64,000 nt of DNA from Paenibacillus qinlingensis (GCF_013204845.1 NZ_JABMKY010000002.1:434001-498000), one strand, 5' to 3'; positions 9,497 to 18,946 are shown, counted from the stretch's first letter. Translations and numbers: made by a program. Notes: generated by a model from the sequence alone, not told the origin.

Positions 9497-11929
9497 CTAT
9501 TTCAAAATCGACGCTGCCGATTGTTCTTCAATGGGTGAAAATGTTTGGCGAAGTGCCTTTTCTTCAATAATCTCTTTCCATGGATCCTTCAGCAGTGATA
9601 ATGCTTTGTTAATGCGGTCGTTGAAGGCAGCACGATCTTCGCTTGACGCCAAAGTTGTTTTAATTGTCTCTAGACCTACGCGCTCCAACCACTCCGATGT
9701 GCGCTCATTGTACTTCCCGGTTTCCCGATAGTATTGCAGGTAAGCGCCAGACCATTCGAGCACTTCCTCTTCCGTCTTCACTTTGCACAAAAGATCAGTT
9801 CCACGCAGCTTCGTTCCTCCGTTACCACCAACATGGAGTTCCCAGCCGCCGTCTATGGCGACGACACCAAAATCTTTGATTGTCGCCTCCGCACAGTTAC
9901 GCGGGCAACCCGAGACAGCCATTTTAACTTTAGCTGGCGTATACAGTCGTTCGAACTTCTTCTCAAGTTGAATGCCCATGCCGATCGCATCTTGCGTACC
10001 AAAGCGGCAGAACGTGGAGCCCACACAAGTTTTCACCGTACGAAGTGATTTCCCATACGCATACCCTGAAGGCATATCTAGATCCGCCCACATGCCAGGC
10101 AAGTCTTCCTTCTTCACACCGAGCAAATCGATTCGCTGTCCGCCTGTCACTTTCACAAGGGGAACTTCATATTTCTCTGCAATCTCTGCAATCTTCTTTA
10201 AGTCCTTCGGTGTTGTCACACCGCCGTACATACGCGGAACGACAGAGTACGTGCCATCTTTCTGAATGTTCGCATGATTCCGCTCGTTCACGAAACGAGA
10301 CTCTCTTTCGTCTTCATGCTCTTCCGGCCACACCATACCCAAATAGTAATTCAATGCTGGACGGCACTTGGAGCACCCTTCTGTATTAGACCATTCAAGT
10401 ACATTCATAACTTCTTTCGTAGTTGTAAGTTGCATGGTTCGGATCGCTTCAACAACTTCGTCACGCCCAAGCGTTGTACAACCGCAAATACCTTCCTTAA
10501 CGGTTTTCACACCATCAGCACCAAGGACATAAGTGAGCACATCGGCTACAAGCGGCTTACACCCTCCGCAAGAAGCGGAAGCTTTGGTACATGCTTTGAT
10601 ATCATTAACGCTGGAACAGCCTTTCTCTTGAATCGCTTGGACAATGTCCCCTTTGGAAACACCATTACAGCCACATACGATTTCATCTGCGCTCATGCCA
10701 GCAACTAAATCAACACCGGATTGCGTCTTCCCTCCACCATCGCCAAGCAGCACCGTCTTTTCTTTGCCCGTTACATCCTCTCCATTGCGGATCATAGCGA
10801 ATAGTCTCGAGCCATCGCTGATATCACCGAACAAGACGGCTCCGATCACTTTCCCATCGCGAATGACGACTTTCTTATAGATGCCATCAAAATCATCTTG
10901 TACCCGAACAGCACGCGTACCTGGTTTATCTGCATACTCACCTGCGGAGAAGACATCAACCCCAGACACTTTAAGCTTCGTAGAAACGACCGATCCTTGG
11001 TAACCTTCCGTATTAACACCTGCTAAACGCTTCGCAAGAACAGCGCCTTGCTCATACAGTGGTGCCACGAGTCCGTATGCAACACCGCGATGTTCCGTAC
11101 ATTCACCAATGGAGTAGATATGCGGGACACTCGTTTCAAGGAAATCATTGACGACAATGCCTCGATTAATCTCAATGCCACTGTTCTTCGCAAGAGCCAT
11201 ATTCGGTCTAATCCCAACGGCCATCACGATAAGATCAGCTTCTACCTCTGAACCATCCGTAAATCGAAGTCCAGTTACCCGTTTCTTGCCTAAAATGGTT
11301 TCACTATTTTTCTTTAGCAGGAATTTCATCCCTTGTTGTTCTAATTCTTGTTGCAACATCGTGGATGCGGTTCTGTCGAGTTGAAGATTCATTAAGTATT
11401 CGTTGATATGAACGACGGAAACTTCCATATTCAGGTTCAGTAATCCACGTGCTGCTTCAAGTCCGAGTAGGCCGCCGCCGATAACTATTGCTTTTTTGTA
11501 ATTCTTAGCAGTTTCCATCATCGTCTCGCAGTCCGCAATATCGCGGAAAGCAATCACGCCTTCTTTGTCTGCACCTGGCAGTGGCAGCATGAACGGCAGT
11601 GATCCAGTTGCCAGAATCAATTCATCGTAGGGAACCGTGATTCCAAGATCTGTGCTAACAAGCTTGCGTTCCGTATCTATCTTGTTTACGGTATGACCCG
11701 TATGCAAGGTAATGTTGTTGTCCCTGTACCAAGACCAATCATTAATGACGATATCTTTCATATCCGCATCTCCAGCCAGTACAGAGGAGAGCAGAATACG
11801 GTTATAGTTTGGATGCGATTCTTTCCCAAAGATCGTGATTTCGTAGGAGTTAGGTGCAAGTTTTAGCAATTGCTCTATACAATTAACTCCAGCCATACCA
11901 TTTCCAACTAAAACTATTTTTTTCTTCAT
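9497..11929 (-). CDS. nasD: Nitrite reductase [NAD(P)H] large subunit
   Basis: An 810-residue enzyme that reduces nitrite to ammonium using sirohaem. The layout is FAD fold (GNGMAG), NAD fold (GGGLLGLEAARG), two BFD-type [2Fe-2S] domains (CGCNGVSKGD near 415; CGCTTLGRDE near 490), a ferredoxin-like half domain, and the sirohaem/[4Fe-4S] domain. All four cluster ligands are present in TCVGSTFC (near 633) and SGCPRNC (near 670). It is the first gene of the operon. No sirohaem synthesis gene (nasF type) is in the window, so that cofactor must come from elsewhere. Confidence 0.95.
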   Translation of the reverse strand: MKKKIVLVGNGMAGVNCIEQLLKLAPNSYEITIFGKESHPNYNRILLSSVLAGDADMKDIVINDWSWYRDNNITLHTGHTVNKIDTERKLVSTDLGITVPYDELILATGSLPFMLPLPGADKEGVIAFRDIADCETMMETAKNYKKAIVIGGGLLGLEAARGLLNLNMEVSVVHINEYLMNLQLDRTASTMLQQELEQQGMKFLLKKNSETILGKKRVTGLRFTDGSEVEADLIVMAVGIRPNMALAKNSGIEINRGIVVNDFLETSVPHIYSIGECTEHRGVAYGLVAPLYEQGAVLAKRLAGVNTEGYQGSVVSTKLKVSGVDVFSAGEYADKPGTRAVRVQDDFDGIYKKVVIRDGKVIGAVLFGDISDGSRLFAMIRNGEDVTGKEKTVLLGDGGGKTQSGVDLVAGMSADEIVCGCNGVSKGDIVQAIQEKGCSSVNDIKACTKASASCGGCKPLVADVLTYVLGADGVKTVKEGICGCTTLGRDEVVEAIRTMQLTTTKEVMNVLEWSNTEGCSKCRPALNYYLGMVWPEEHEDERESRFVNERNHANIQKDGTYSVVPRMYGGVTTPKDLKKIAEIAEKYEVPLVKVTGGQRIDLLGVKKEDLPGMWADLDMPSGYAYGKSLRTVKTCVGSTFCRFGTQDAIGMGIQLEKKFERLYTPAKVKMAVSGCPRNCAEATIKDFGVVAIDGGWELHVGGNGGTKLRGTDLLCKVKTEEEVLEWSGAYLQYYRETGKYNERTSEWLERVGLETIKTTLASSEDRAAFNDRINKALSLLKDPWKEIIEEKALRQTFSPIEEQSAASILK

Positions 11930-12017
11930 CCTATGTCACGCTCCTATTCAAATTTAAGTAACATTTAGTGTGATGTTTCATATTTATTGTGTATTAAAAA
12001 GAGCAAACCTTATATTG

Positions 12018-12034
12018 TGTAAAATTACCTAACA
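12018..12034. promoter_or_regulatory. GlnR/TnrA binding box, proximal to nasD
   Basis: TGTAA, seven bases, TAACA: an exact match to the 17-bp consensus TGTNA-N7-TNACA used by TnrA and GlnR in Bacillales to control nitrogen genes. It lies about 90 bp upstream of the nasD start codon. Confidence 0.8.
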
Positions 12035-12243
12035 TTTGTTTCTTATTATCAATATACGCTGTATCATCGTTTTTTTCAACAAAAATTTGCCAATTGATTG
12101 TAATAACGTACATGATTATTGTAAATTACGAACATTTAACTATAATTTAAGTGTAATTGTACGCTTTTTATATATTGTTTCCGCTTCCATTTACTAGCTT
12201 CCATTATTTTTACATCCATATTTTCACTTCTCACTTTCTAACA

Positions 12244-12260
12244 TGTCATATTTACTAACA
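12244..12260. promoter_or_regulatory. GlnR/TnrA binding box, distal
   Basis: TGTCA, seven bases, TAACA: a second exact consensus match, 226 bp further from nasD than the first. It could strengthen control of the nas operon or act on the divergent acetyltransferase gene. Confidence 0.7.
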
Positions 12261-12536
12261 AAAATATGAATAACAAGATTCATTTCTACAGATTTTCCAT
12301 ATAACCCATGACAATCGCCACTTAACCTCGTTGATTTCTTACAAACGAATTATAAAATATTCATATTGGCAATTTCATAAAACCACCGTTTTATGTCAGA
12401 TATCGTAACGTACTCACCGAAAATATTTGAAATTATATGATAATTTATAAGAAAAGATTATTTGTCATCAGATTTACGTTAGTTTATATTACATATATAC
12501 CTATTTTGAAATTTATGGAAAGAGGAGGAAAACTAT

Positions 12537-12998
12537 ATGATCAAAACGCGGCGCTACTCCACGTTAGATACAGATGATTTATGGAGGATTCATTTATTAG
12601 TCATTTCCGAGGCACAAGTAGAACCTACTCATCAGCATTACCATGATATTTTGCATATACCTGAACAGTATTTGAAAGATGGAGGTGAATTTCTGGTAGG
12701 CACTGGAGCAGACGGTAATGTATTGGCCATGGGCGGCTTAAAGCTGCTGCAGGAAGGCAAAGCCGAAATTAAGCGGCTTCGTGTTCATCCTAGTCACCAG
12801 AAGAAGGGATATGGTCAGCAGATCCTATCGCAATTAGAAAAAAAAGCTAGAGAGCTCGGTATCAATCACCTCATTCTTGATACACTTTCCAATCAACTCG
12901 GCGCTCAAAAGTTATTCTCGAAAAATGGCTATCAACAAAAAGGTCCAGCTACTGTAGATGGCTTCCACGTCTTTCTATATGAAAAAGTACTTCTGTAA
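12537..12998 (+). CDS. GNAT family N-acetyltransferase
   Basis: A 153-residue protein with the GNAT fold. The acetyl-CoA pyrophosphate loop is visible as RVHPSHQKKGYGQQIL (residues about 81-96), followed by the helix of motif A and LILDTLSNQLGAQKLFSKNGY, the usual C-terminal strand and helix. The acceptor is unknown. AGAGGAGG at 12521-12529 supports the ATG. It is alone in its transcription unit, with a terminator directly after it. Confidence 0.88.
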   Translation: MIKTRRYSTLDTDDLWRIHLLVISEAQVEPTHQHYHDILHIPEQYLKDGGEFLVGTGADGNVLAMGGLKLLQEGKAEIKRLRVHPSHQKKGYGQQILSQLEKKARELGINHLILDTLSNQLGAQKLFSKNGYQQKGPATVDGFHVFLYEKVLL

Positions 12999-13006
12999 GT
13001 AAACAA

Positions 13007-13050
13007 AAGAGGTTGACCCTTTGTCATTAAAGACAATGGGCCAACCTCTT
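13007..13050. terminator. Hairpin between convergent acetyltransferase and GH36 genes
   Basis: Arms AAGAGGTTG (13007-13015) and its complement (13042-13050), with an inner TTGTC/GACAA pairing, sit between two convergent stop codons. The uridine tract is weak on the plus strand, and on the minus strand it is TTTTG. Confidence 0.65.
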
Positions 13051-13073
13051 CTATGTTGTGTATCTTATATGTC

Positions 13074-15224
13074 TCAGGAATTCGATGAAATGTCGTACCG
13101 ATACATGATGAAAGTAAATGGGGCTGGTCGCGTTACCACATATTCTCCTTGAGGTGTTGATTCCCACGTTACGTGATGCGCCTTTTGAGGAATTAGCACT
13201 TCGTCTTTTACATCCATTCGCATTAACTCGGTGACGTTGACTTCACCACTCACACCCCACAGTTTCATAACTGCGGTGTCGGACTCGTGTAGCTCGCGGT
13301 AGATTAGGACATAACCATGCGTTGGGCTGCAAATACTTTGCATACCTGTCCAGCTAGCACCTGATGGTTCTTCACCTATTGGTAACACTTGTCCAGCTAA
13401 GATCTCAGCATGATATGGCTTCAATGCCTGAATAATTGTAGACAAAGAGTTCATTTGCTGATCCGTTAGCTTCGTTAATTCCATCCAGGCTAATGGATTC
13501 GAGAAAGCTGTTGCTGCGAAAGCGTAGACTTGCCCGCAAGTATTTGGAGCTAACGGATCTTCCGCATAGTTATCCGTGTTGCGATTCACATTCAAGAATT
13601 CCATTTGCAGCCTTGCTGAGGGTAAATATGGAGCTAGCATCCACAGGTTGCGGAGCGTCCAGTGAGGATAATAATTTTTCCAATCGGTGTAACGATTTTC
13701 AAGGAAGATACTACCATATTGGGTTTGCCCAAAGTAACCTAGTCTCTTCTGAGCAGTTGTATCAATATTGAAATCAACTTGTCCGTTGCTCGCTTTCTGA
13801 ACGTATCGCATCATATTCAGTAAACGAGTCTCTCCCAGCTTAGATCGCAGCTCAATCCCATCTAATTTAAATGCACGGATATTGTAATTTCGATGGAGAT
13901 GCAATAACGTAGCAATATCCCTTTCCCAATTCATATTGTCATGGACAGAGTCTGGTGAGTACCATAAGCCTAAGTCAACACCCAGTTCCTTGGCTAGCGA
14001 AACGATGGGCGCGAGTCCGTTCGGAAATCTGTCTGGATGTACCTCCCAGAAATCTCCATCACCGCTATAATAATCACTCCACAAACCTCCATTCGCCTTC
14101 GTTGCTGCATGAACAGAATTAACTGTTGCACCCTTCTGCCACCCGTCGTCAATTTGCATGATGCTTAAACCAAGGGCAGCTGCTGCCTGCAATTCTTTAA
14201 TTAGGAACGACTCGCTTATGGCACCATCTTTCGAGCGATCCCCCCACGTATTACTCATCATAAAGCTATCTCTACCCCAATTGTGCGCACGAAGATTCCG
14301 ATGATACGTTTCAAGCAAAGTGTAGCCACCGAGCATAGTCCCATCGTAAACACCAACGGTTACGCCATATGAGGTGATGTCTTCTTTTTGTTGGAGATCA
14401 CCTTCACTGATCCCAGTGCCTTCCAAGCTCAAACGCTTTCCGCGAAATTGAAATTCCAATTGAGAGTTACCGAATATCCCTAACGGGGTTGGACCTTCTT
14501 TGATAATCAACAAACCGCTCTCATGCAGTGTTTTCGTAAGGAATAACAGATTACCTTGTAAGCTTCGTTTCTCATTAACGTATAACAACCCCGTGTCACG
14601 ACTTACGAGATTATTGTTCGTATCCGTTTGATCAAGGAATTGAACAGATGTCCATCGGCAATGAAGATCTCGAAGTACCATTTGTTCACAATAATCAGCC
14701 AGATCAACATGATGTGGTTTATTATTCGTATCTAGTTGAAGTGCTGTAGCGGAACGTGTGCTATTCGCATTGAAATCATCTTTCGTCCAGGCGAGTGTTC
14801 GTTCCATATCAGGTGAGAAATGATTGTTTGCGACTTCACTATCTTGTATCACAGTGATTTCATGTCGAATGAATGGCGCATTCGGATAGATCTTCAAGGT
14901 TAATCTTTGGAAGGATATCATCGCTTCAACTTGTATATCGACATTCGTTTGTAGATATGACTGCGATATGCCAAAGTCATTCTCAACGAAATTCGAAATG
15001 AATATGGCATGCGGCGGCTGTTCATCAGTTACTCCTGGTAGTTGAAACATCGAAGTTTCGGTTTCAGGTGCGAGCCATTCTTGATTTGTATGTTTATCTA
15101 GAATTGAGACATTAACTGGACGACCGCTCGCAAAAGACCAACACCTTTCAATCTTAGCATTTCCAACCCGTAGATATGTCCCTTCAACACGAACATAACA
15201 ATCCAACCATTCCTTAAGCAGCAT
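13074..15224 (-). CDS. Alpha-galactosidase-like glycoside hydrolase, GH36 family
   Basis: A 716-residue cytoplasmic enzyme with an N-terminal beta-sandwich and a central TIM barrel. Family features include MQIDDGWQKG in the early barrel, LGLWYSPD on a later strand and FKLDGIEL, whose Asp is the likely nucleophile. Members cleave terminal alpha-galactosyl residues from raffinose-type sugars, galactomannan or glycolipids; the exact substrate is not clear. I start at ATG 15224 because GGAGG at 15236-15240 serves it, although the spacing is long (11 nt); an upstream ATG at 15242 contains part of that site. A divergent AraC regulator 90 bp away suggests sugar-induced expression. A secreted mannanase elsewhere in the window would supply galactomannan fragments. 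Confidence 0.82.
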   Translation of the reverse strand: MLLKEWLDCYVRVEGTYLRVGNAKIERCWSFASGRPVNVSILDKHTNQEWLAPETETSMFQLPGVTDEQPPHAIFISNFVENDFGISQSYLQTNVDIQVEAMISFQRLTLKIYPNAPFIRHEITVIQDSEVANNHFSPDMERTLAWTKDDFNANSTRSATALQLDTNNKPHHVDLADYCEQMVLRDLHCRWTSVQFLDQTDTNNNLVSRDTGLLYVNEKRSLQGNLLFLTKTLHESGLLIIKEGPTPLGIFGNSQLEFQFRGKRLSLEGTGISEGDLQQKEDITSYGVTVGVYDGTMLGGYTLLETYHRNLRAHNWGRDSFMMSNTWGDRSKDGAISESFLIKELQAAAALGLSIMQIDDGWQKGATVNSVHAATKANGGLWSDYYSGDGDFWEVHPDRFPNGLAPIVSLAKELGVDLGLWYSPDSVHDNMNWERDIATLLHLHRNYNIRAFKLDGIELRSKLGETRLLNMMRYVQKASNGQVDFNIDTTAQKRLGYFGQTQYGSIFLENRYTDWKNYYPHWTLRNLWMLAPYLPSARLQMEFLNVNRNTDNYAEDPLAPNTCGQVYAFAATAFSNPLAWMELTKLTDQQMNSLSTIIQALKPYHAEILAGQVLPIGEEPSGASWTGMQSICSPTHGYVLIYRELHESDTAVMKLWGVSGEVNVTELMRMDVKDEVLIPQKAHHVTWESTPQGEYVVTRPAPFTFIMYRYDISSNS

Positions 15225-15331
15225 ATCTTTTACAACCTCCATTATGGTAATATATTATCTACTAATCAGATTATATATCCTAGAAATAATAGAAAAAATA
15301 GTAACATATTGAGGATTGGTGGTAAAATATT

Positions 15332-16207
15332 GTGCATAAATCTTATGGATTTAGATACACGGAAGATACGAATCGCCATCTTTTTAAGCTCAACTCTATC
15401 GGACACAGTTCGGTAACTGACGAGAACTACCAATGGAACGGACTTAAGCGCGGCGGCCAAGGGGTCATCTTCCAATGGTCAATAAAAGGCGTAGGTAAAC
15501 TTCGTATTGGGAAAGAACATTACACAATCCCCAAAGGTCATGCATTTGTGGTGTCTATTCCTAACGATCATGAGTATGCATTCGATGCGTCATTGTGCGA
15601 TCAATGGGAGTTTATTTGGATACGTTTCGAGGGATTTAAAGAGGATTGGTTGCGACAAGATCTGGTTCAAACATATGGACCTGTTTTTGAAATCCATCCT
15701 GAGGCCACACCCATTCAGCTACTTTGGAGACTGTATTCAGATACAGCTGAGAACCTATTGAATGATCGATTTGATCTATCGCTCCGCATTTATGAATGGA
15801 TACTTTCGCTACAACGTTGTTTATTGGATGGGAACACGCCAACAAGTTTAGAAATTCCGTCCGCCTACAAGCGCGTCGCCGCTTACATTCAGGACCATTT
15901 AGCAAATGACCTTACCCTGGAACGGTTAGCAGAAATCGCACAGCTGGATAAATATTATTTATGCAAAATGTTCCCCCACTACTTCCGCATAACGCCGATG
16001 GAATATGTCCGAAACCGACGTATCGAGAAAGCAGCAGAACTGCTTCGCGATCACGGACTGTCCATTACTAACGTCGCAGCACTATGCGGCTATACTAGCT
16101 TGAGCTATTTCGGGAAGGTATTCCATAAAATGGTGGGACTATCCCCCATCGCGTTCCGCCTATCAGAAGTCAGTGAAAGCGAAGATTACTTACGTTTCTT
16201 GGAGTAA
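15332..16207 (+). CDS. AraC family transcriptional regulator
   Basis: A 291-residue regulator. Residues 1-165 form a cupin-like sugar-sensing domain (WSIKGVGKLRIG...YTIPKGHAFVVSIP). Residues about 180-285 hold two helix-turn-helix motifs (LTLERLAEIAQLDKYYLCKMF and SITNVAALCGYTSLSYFGKVF). It starts at a GTG, with GGTGG nine bases upstream. It is divergent from the alpha-galactosidase gene and probably activates it in the presence of the sugar. The last 18 bp overlap a minus-strand AraC remnant. Confidence 0.9.
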   Translation: MHKSYGFRYTEDTNRHLFKLNSIGHSSVTDENYQWNGLKRGGQGVIFQWSIKGVGKLRIGKEHYTIPKGHAFVVSIPNDHEYAFDASLCDQWEFIWIRFEGFKEDWLRQDLVQTYGPVFEIHPEATPIQLLWRLYSDTAENLLNDRFDLSLRIYEWILSLQRCLLDGNTPTSLEIPSAYKRVAAYIQDHLANDLTLERLAEIAQLDKYYLCKMFPHYFRITPMEYVRNRRIEKAAELLRDHGLSITNVAALCGYTSLSYFGKVFHKMVGLSPIAFRLSEVSESEDYLRFLE

Positions 16208-16561
16208 TTCTGATTCATATCTGGCACCTTTCAGTGCAATTGGTGGATAGCCCATGATTTGTTTAAATTGCTTGGAAAACGAATAGGGATCAGGATAGCC
16301 TAATGAAAGCGCGACTTTATGAACTTTTTGCCCCCGCTCCGATAAGAGTAACCGTGCATGCGTCATGCGAACTTTAATCTGGTATTCCAGCGGGGTCTGA
16401 CCTACTTGTTTTTTGAATAGTTCCCGAAAATATTTCTCTGAAAGTCCCGCCATTTCGGCTAATTGATTCGGTAACACAGATGAAGACTTTGCAATTTGGA
16501 AATACAATACTGATTGTTGATTGAACGCATTTTCACGAGGAACAGCTAACTGAACGTGGTA
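16190..16561 (-). pseudogene. AraC-type DNA-binding domain remnant, in frame behind the DUF421 gene
   Basis: Only the C-terminal two-HTH domain of an AraC regulator is encoded (LPNQLAEMAGLSEKYFRELFK, then KVALSLGYPDPYSFSKQFKQIMGYPP). The sensing domain is missing. The open frame reaches back to 16561, directly after the TAG stop of the DUF421 gene, and is in the same reading frame as it. There is no good ATG/GTG with a ribosome site; TTG at 16507 is possible. This looks like a deletion product that placed the tail of an araC gene behind DUF421. A small working regulator cannot be ruled out. Confidence 0.65.
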
Positions 16562-17281
16562 CTAATGTCGAATAGGCGGAGGATTTAGAATAGTTTTTTC
16601 GGAAATGTAAATGATGCCATTGTCATCAACGGAAGCATAGAAGATATCGTCTTGGCAGACCCCTTTCGCTTGCAATTGCGACTCCAACCAGCATGTATCT
16701 TTCTTGATATAAGATAGCGTTGTATCGTACAGGGTCCCTTCTACGATTAATGGATAGGACAAATCGATTTGCCGCTTGACTATCCCCAAATCTTCAAGGG
16801 TCGGCGCAGATTTCGGACCGCTCTTATACACGGTCAATTTACCATTTGCCTCTAGTATGGCAAGATCAACATCCGGGAGATGAAAAACATCCTTTTCTCG
16901 CAACATCTGAAGAATATTATCGATCGAATAACGTACATTCTTGAGGTTATTGACCAACAAGTTTCCTTGATGAATCACGATTGTTGGTTCGAACGAGATT
17001 AGTTTTCCGAATTTCCTTGATTTAATAGCTAATATAGAGACAATCCGTTGCAGCAGACCGATTAATACAATAGCTATTCCAATATGGAAATGGCTAATGT
17101 TCGGTTCGGCTATATCAGCGCCGACGACGGATCCCAACGAAAGGATGACCAGAAAATCAAATACAGGCAATTCTCCTAGAGACCGTTTACCCATAAATAG
17201 TCCCACAATCAACATAAGGGGGTAAATCGTCACAATCCTTCCTGCGATCTGCAAGAAATCTTGAATGGTTTCCATCCACAT
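16562..17281 (-). CDS. DUF421 membrane protein (YetF/YrbG family)
   Basis: A 239-residue protein with three N-terminal membrane segments (IAGRIVTIYPLMLIVGLFMG, FLVILSLGSVVGADIA, IGIAIVLIGLLQRIVSIL). A soluble two-part domain follows, with the family's KSGPKSAPTLEDLGI and LPLIVEG-like motifs (here YPLIVEG). Function is unknown; several Bacillus members are expressed in sporulation or stress. I choose ATG 17281, preceded by AAGGAAGG; a TTG at 17308 would place that site inside the gene. Its stop is followed in frame by the AraC remnant. Confidence 0.85.
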   Translation of the reverse strand: MWMETIQDFLQIAGRIVTIYPLMLIVGLFMGKRSLGELPVFDFLVILSLGSVVGADIAEPNISHFHIGIAIVLIGLLQRIVSILAIKSRKFGKLISFEPTIVIHQGNLLVNNLKNVRYSIDNILQMLREKDVFHLPDVDLAILEANGKLTVYKSGPKSAPTLEDLGIVKRQIDLSYPLIVEGTLYDTTLSYIKKDTCWLESQLQAKGVCQDDIFYASVDDNGIIYISEKTILNPPPIRH

Positions 17282-17413
17282 GGCGTACACGACCTTCCTT
17301 CTGACCAAACTAACCTTGATCAGACGTGAGAATTGGATTTATATTCAATATGTCCAATTACCATTTTTTTACTCCATTCGGATTGGGTACACTCTCTATC
17401 CTATATTGATTGT

Positions 17414-17447
17414 GAAGGACTGCAGCATAGCAGTCCTTCTTTTTTTT
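17414..17447 (+). terminator. Strong plus-strand terminator with no visible gene upstream
   Basis: A perfect 10-bp GC-rich stem (17414-17423 / 17430-17439, loop 6 nt) followed by eight T. It lies in the 326-bp gap between the DUF421 gene (leftward) and gerA (rightward). No plus-strand gene ends before it, so it must stop a short transcript starting within 17285-17410, or act as a leader attenuator for the ger operon. I see nothing else in the gap. Confidence 0.75.
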
Positions 17448-17607
17448 CTTCCTAATACACTTACCTACGATAACCTATTTTTCCATATTATGGGATTACT
17501 AGACTCTATTTTCACGCTAGCTGAGAATCCCTATTTGCTTATTTCATCAAGGAGTTCATTTGAATAATTTCCAGTTTATAGTAAACACTACCTCTGGGAG
17601 GTTAGCC

Positions 17608-18924
17608 ATGAATAATTTTTTAGATGTGATGCTAAAAAATAGTAAGTTAAATCGCGATCTGAAAATTGAAATGCTGCAACTTGGAGAAGAACATATCTGG
17701 TTAGTATGTTATGACTCTGTTGTAAATGTACAGGAGACCATTACGTTTATTTGGAATTCTGGAATTTCCCCCACAGTTTCCTATGAAGACATTTGTAGGC
17801 ACTTGGTTGGAAAGGCGTGGAAACCTGAAGAGATGAATGCGCTTCAACAAGGACAAGTCATTTTAATTAATGCCAATGGCGAACAAGCATTCAGTTTTCA
17901 AGGAAAGCCAACATCCCTAGCCAGGGCTATTGAAAGACCAGAGAATGAATCGATGCCATTTGCTCCAGCGATCGCCTTCATGGAACCGTTAACCACGAAT
18001 ATCGGACTCATTAGAAAAGGAATGAATTCGCAATCCTTAGTTGCTGAAGGTTTTACATTTACAGGAGCAGCAACGAAAGAGGCTTCCTTAATTTATCATT
18101 CAGAACTTGTCGATACGGACCTGTTGCGACAAGTTAAGACCCTTTTGCAAAATGCCTCAAACAGGGATTTACAGAGTGGTCAAGATCTGATGGAAATACT
18201 AGACTGCAGTCGATATGACTTACTTTCTCCCTTCTATAAAACTGAAATTCCTATGCAAGCGATCTCCTCCATAATGAAAGGAAGAGTGGTCATGCTGATA
18301 GAAGGAGAACCTGTTGCTTACGTGCTTCCTCTGCTCTTCGGTGATTTTATTTCAATAGAGTGGGATAGACAACTTCCATTCCTCATTATGCTTGGTCTCC
18401 GATGCTTGCGTTTAATGAGCATAGTTATCGCTTTGCTGACACCTGGACTATACGTAGCCTTAGTTTCAGTAAATCCGGAAGCTTTGCGAATTGAACTTGC
18501 ACTCTCTGTTGCAAGCAGCCGAATTGGCGTCCCACTACCTACATTTTTAGAAATGGCTTTCTTATTAATTATTAGCGAGATCAGTATTGAATCTACACAG
18601 CGATTACCCAAAAACATTGCGGGATCCATTACGGTCATAGGAGGCATTGTTCTTGGAACGGCCATTGTCGATGCAAAGCTGGTAAGCAGCCTTGTTATTA
18701 TTGTACTATCGGTTTCCGTAACTGCCACCTTTGCTTTTCCTAATTACTTAAACACCTTGAATATTCGAATAATGAGAACTGCCATCGTTGTGCTCTCTGG
18801 TATTTTTGGTGTCTTCGGTTTGTTCGCTGGCTTTATAGCCATTTGCTTTTATGTGTGTAAAATAGAACACTTTGGTATACCCTTTATGAAATTTCTCGAT
18901 TTCAAGAAGATAAGGCAAACATAG
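17608..18924 (+). CDS. Spore germination receptor A subunit (GerA family)
   Basis: A 438-residue GerA-family protein of the spore inner membrane. A soluble N-terminal part of about 230 residues is followed by membrane helices from about residue 235 (VVMLIEGEPVAYVLPLLFGDFI) to the end. The family signature ASSRIGVPLPTFLEMAFLLIISE is present. It is shorter than typical A subunits (about 480 residues), mainly at the N-terminus. I start at ATG 17608, with GGGAGG at 17596-17601; an upstream TTG at 17560 has no such site. It is the first gene of a three-gene A-B-C operon. The germinant is unknown. Confidence 0.9.
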   Translation: MNNFLDVMLKNSKLNRDLKIEMLQLGEEHIWLVCYDSVVNVQETITFIWNSGISPTVSYEDICRHLVGKAWKPEEMNALQQGQVILINANGEQAFSFQGKPTSLARAIERPENESMPFAPAIAFMEPLTTNIGLIRKGMNSQSLVAEGFTFTGAATKEASLIYHSELVDTDLLRQVKTLLQNASNRDLQSGQDLMEILDCSRYDLLSPFYKTEIPMQAISSIMKGRVVMLIEGEPVAYVLPLLFGDFISIEWDRQLPFLIMLGLRCLRLMSIVIALLTPGLYVALVSVNPEALRIELALSVASSRIGVPLPTFLEMAFLLIISEISIESTQRLPKNIAGSITVIGGIVLGTAIVDAKLVSSLVIIVLSVSVTATFAFPNYLNTLNIRIMRTAIVVLSGIFGVFGLFAGFIAICFYVCKIEHFGIPFMKFLDFKKIRQT

Positions 18925-18946
18925 GACAAGGAAAGGAGTGACTCCC

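Larger units (their letters stand above)
11930..12536. promoter_or_regulatory. Long AT-rich control region upstream of nasD
   Basis: About 600 bp of very AT-rich DNA with no supported gene lies between nasD (leftward) and an acetyltransferase gene (rightward). It contains two exact GlnR/TnrA boxes, listed separately, and a one-mismatch copy at 12394-12410 ending TAACG. A possible minus-strand -10 element (TAAATA, 11981-11986) would place the first box about 50 bp upstream of the transcription start, the usual position for TnrA activation. That start point is inference. Confidence 0.6.

Noticed and set aside
17560-17592. SigG-like promoter (TGAATA, 17 bp, AACACTA) just before the first gerA gene
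   Set aside because: The transcript would start on top of the ribosome binding site, so it is unlikely to be the real promoter.
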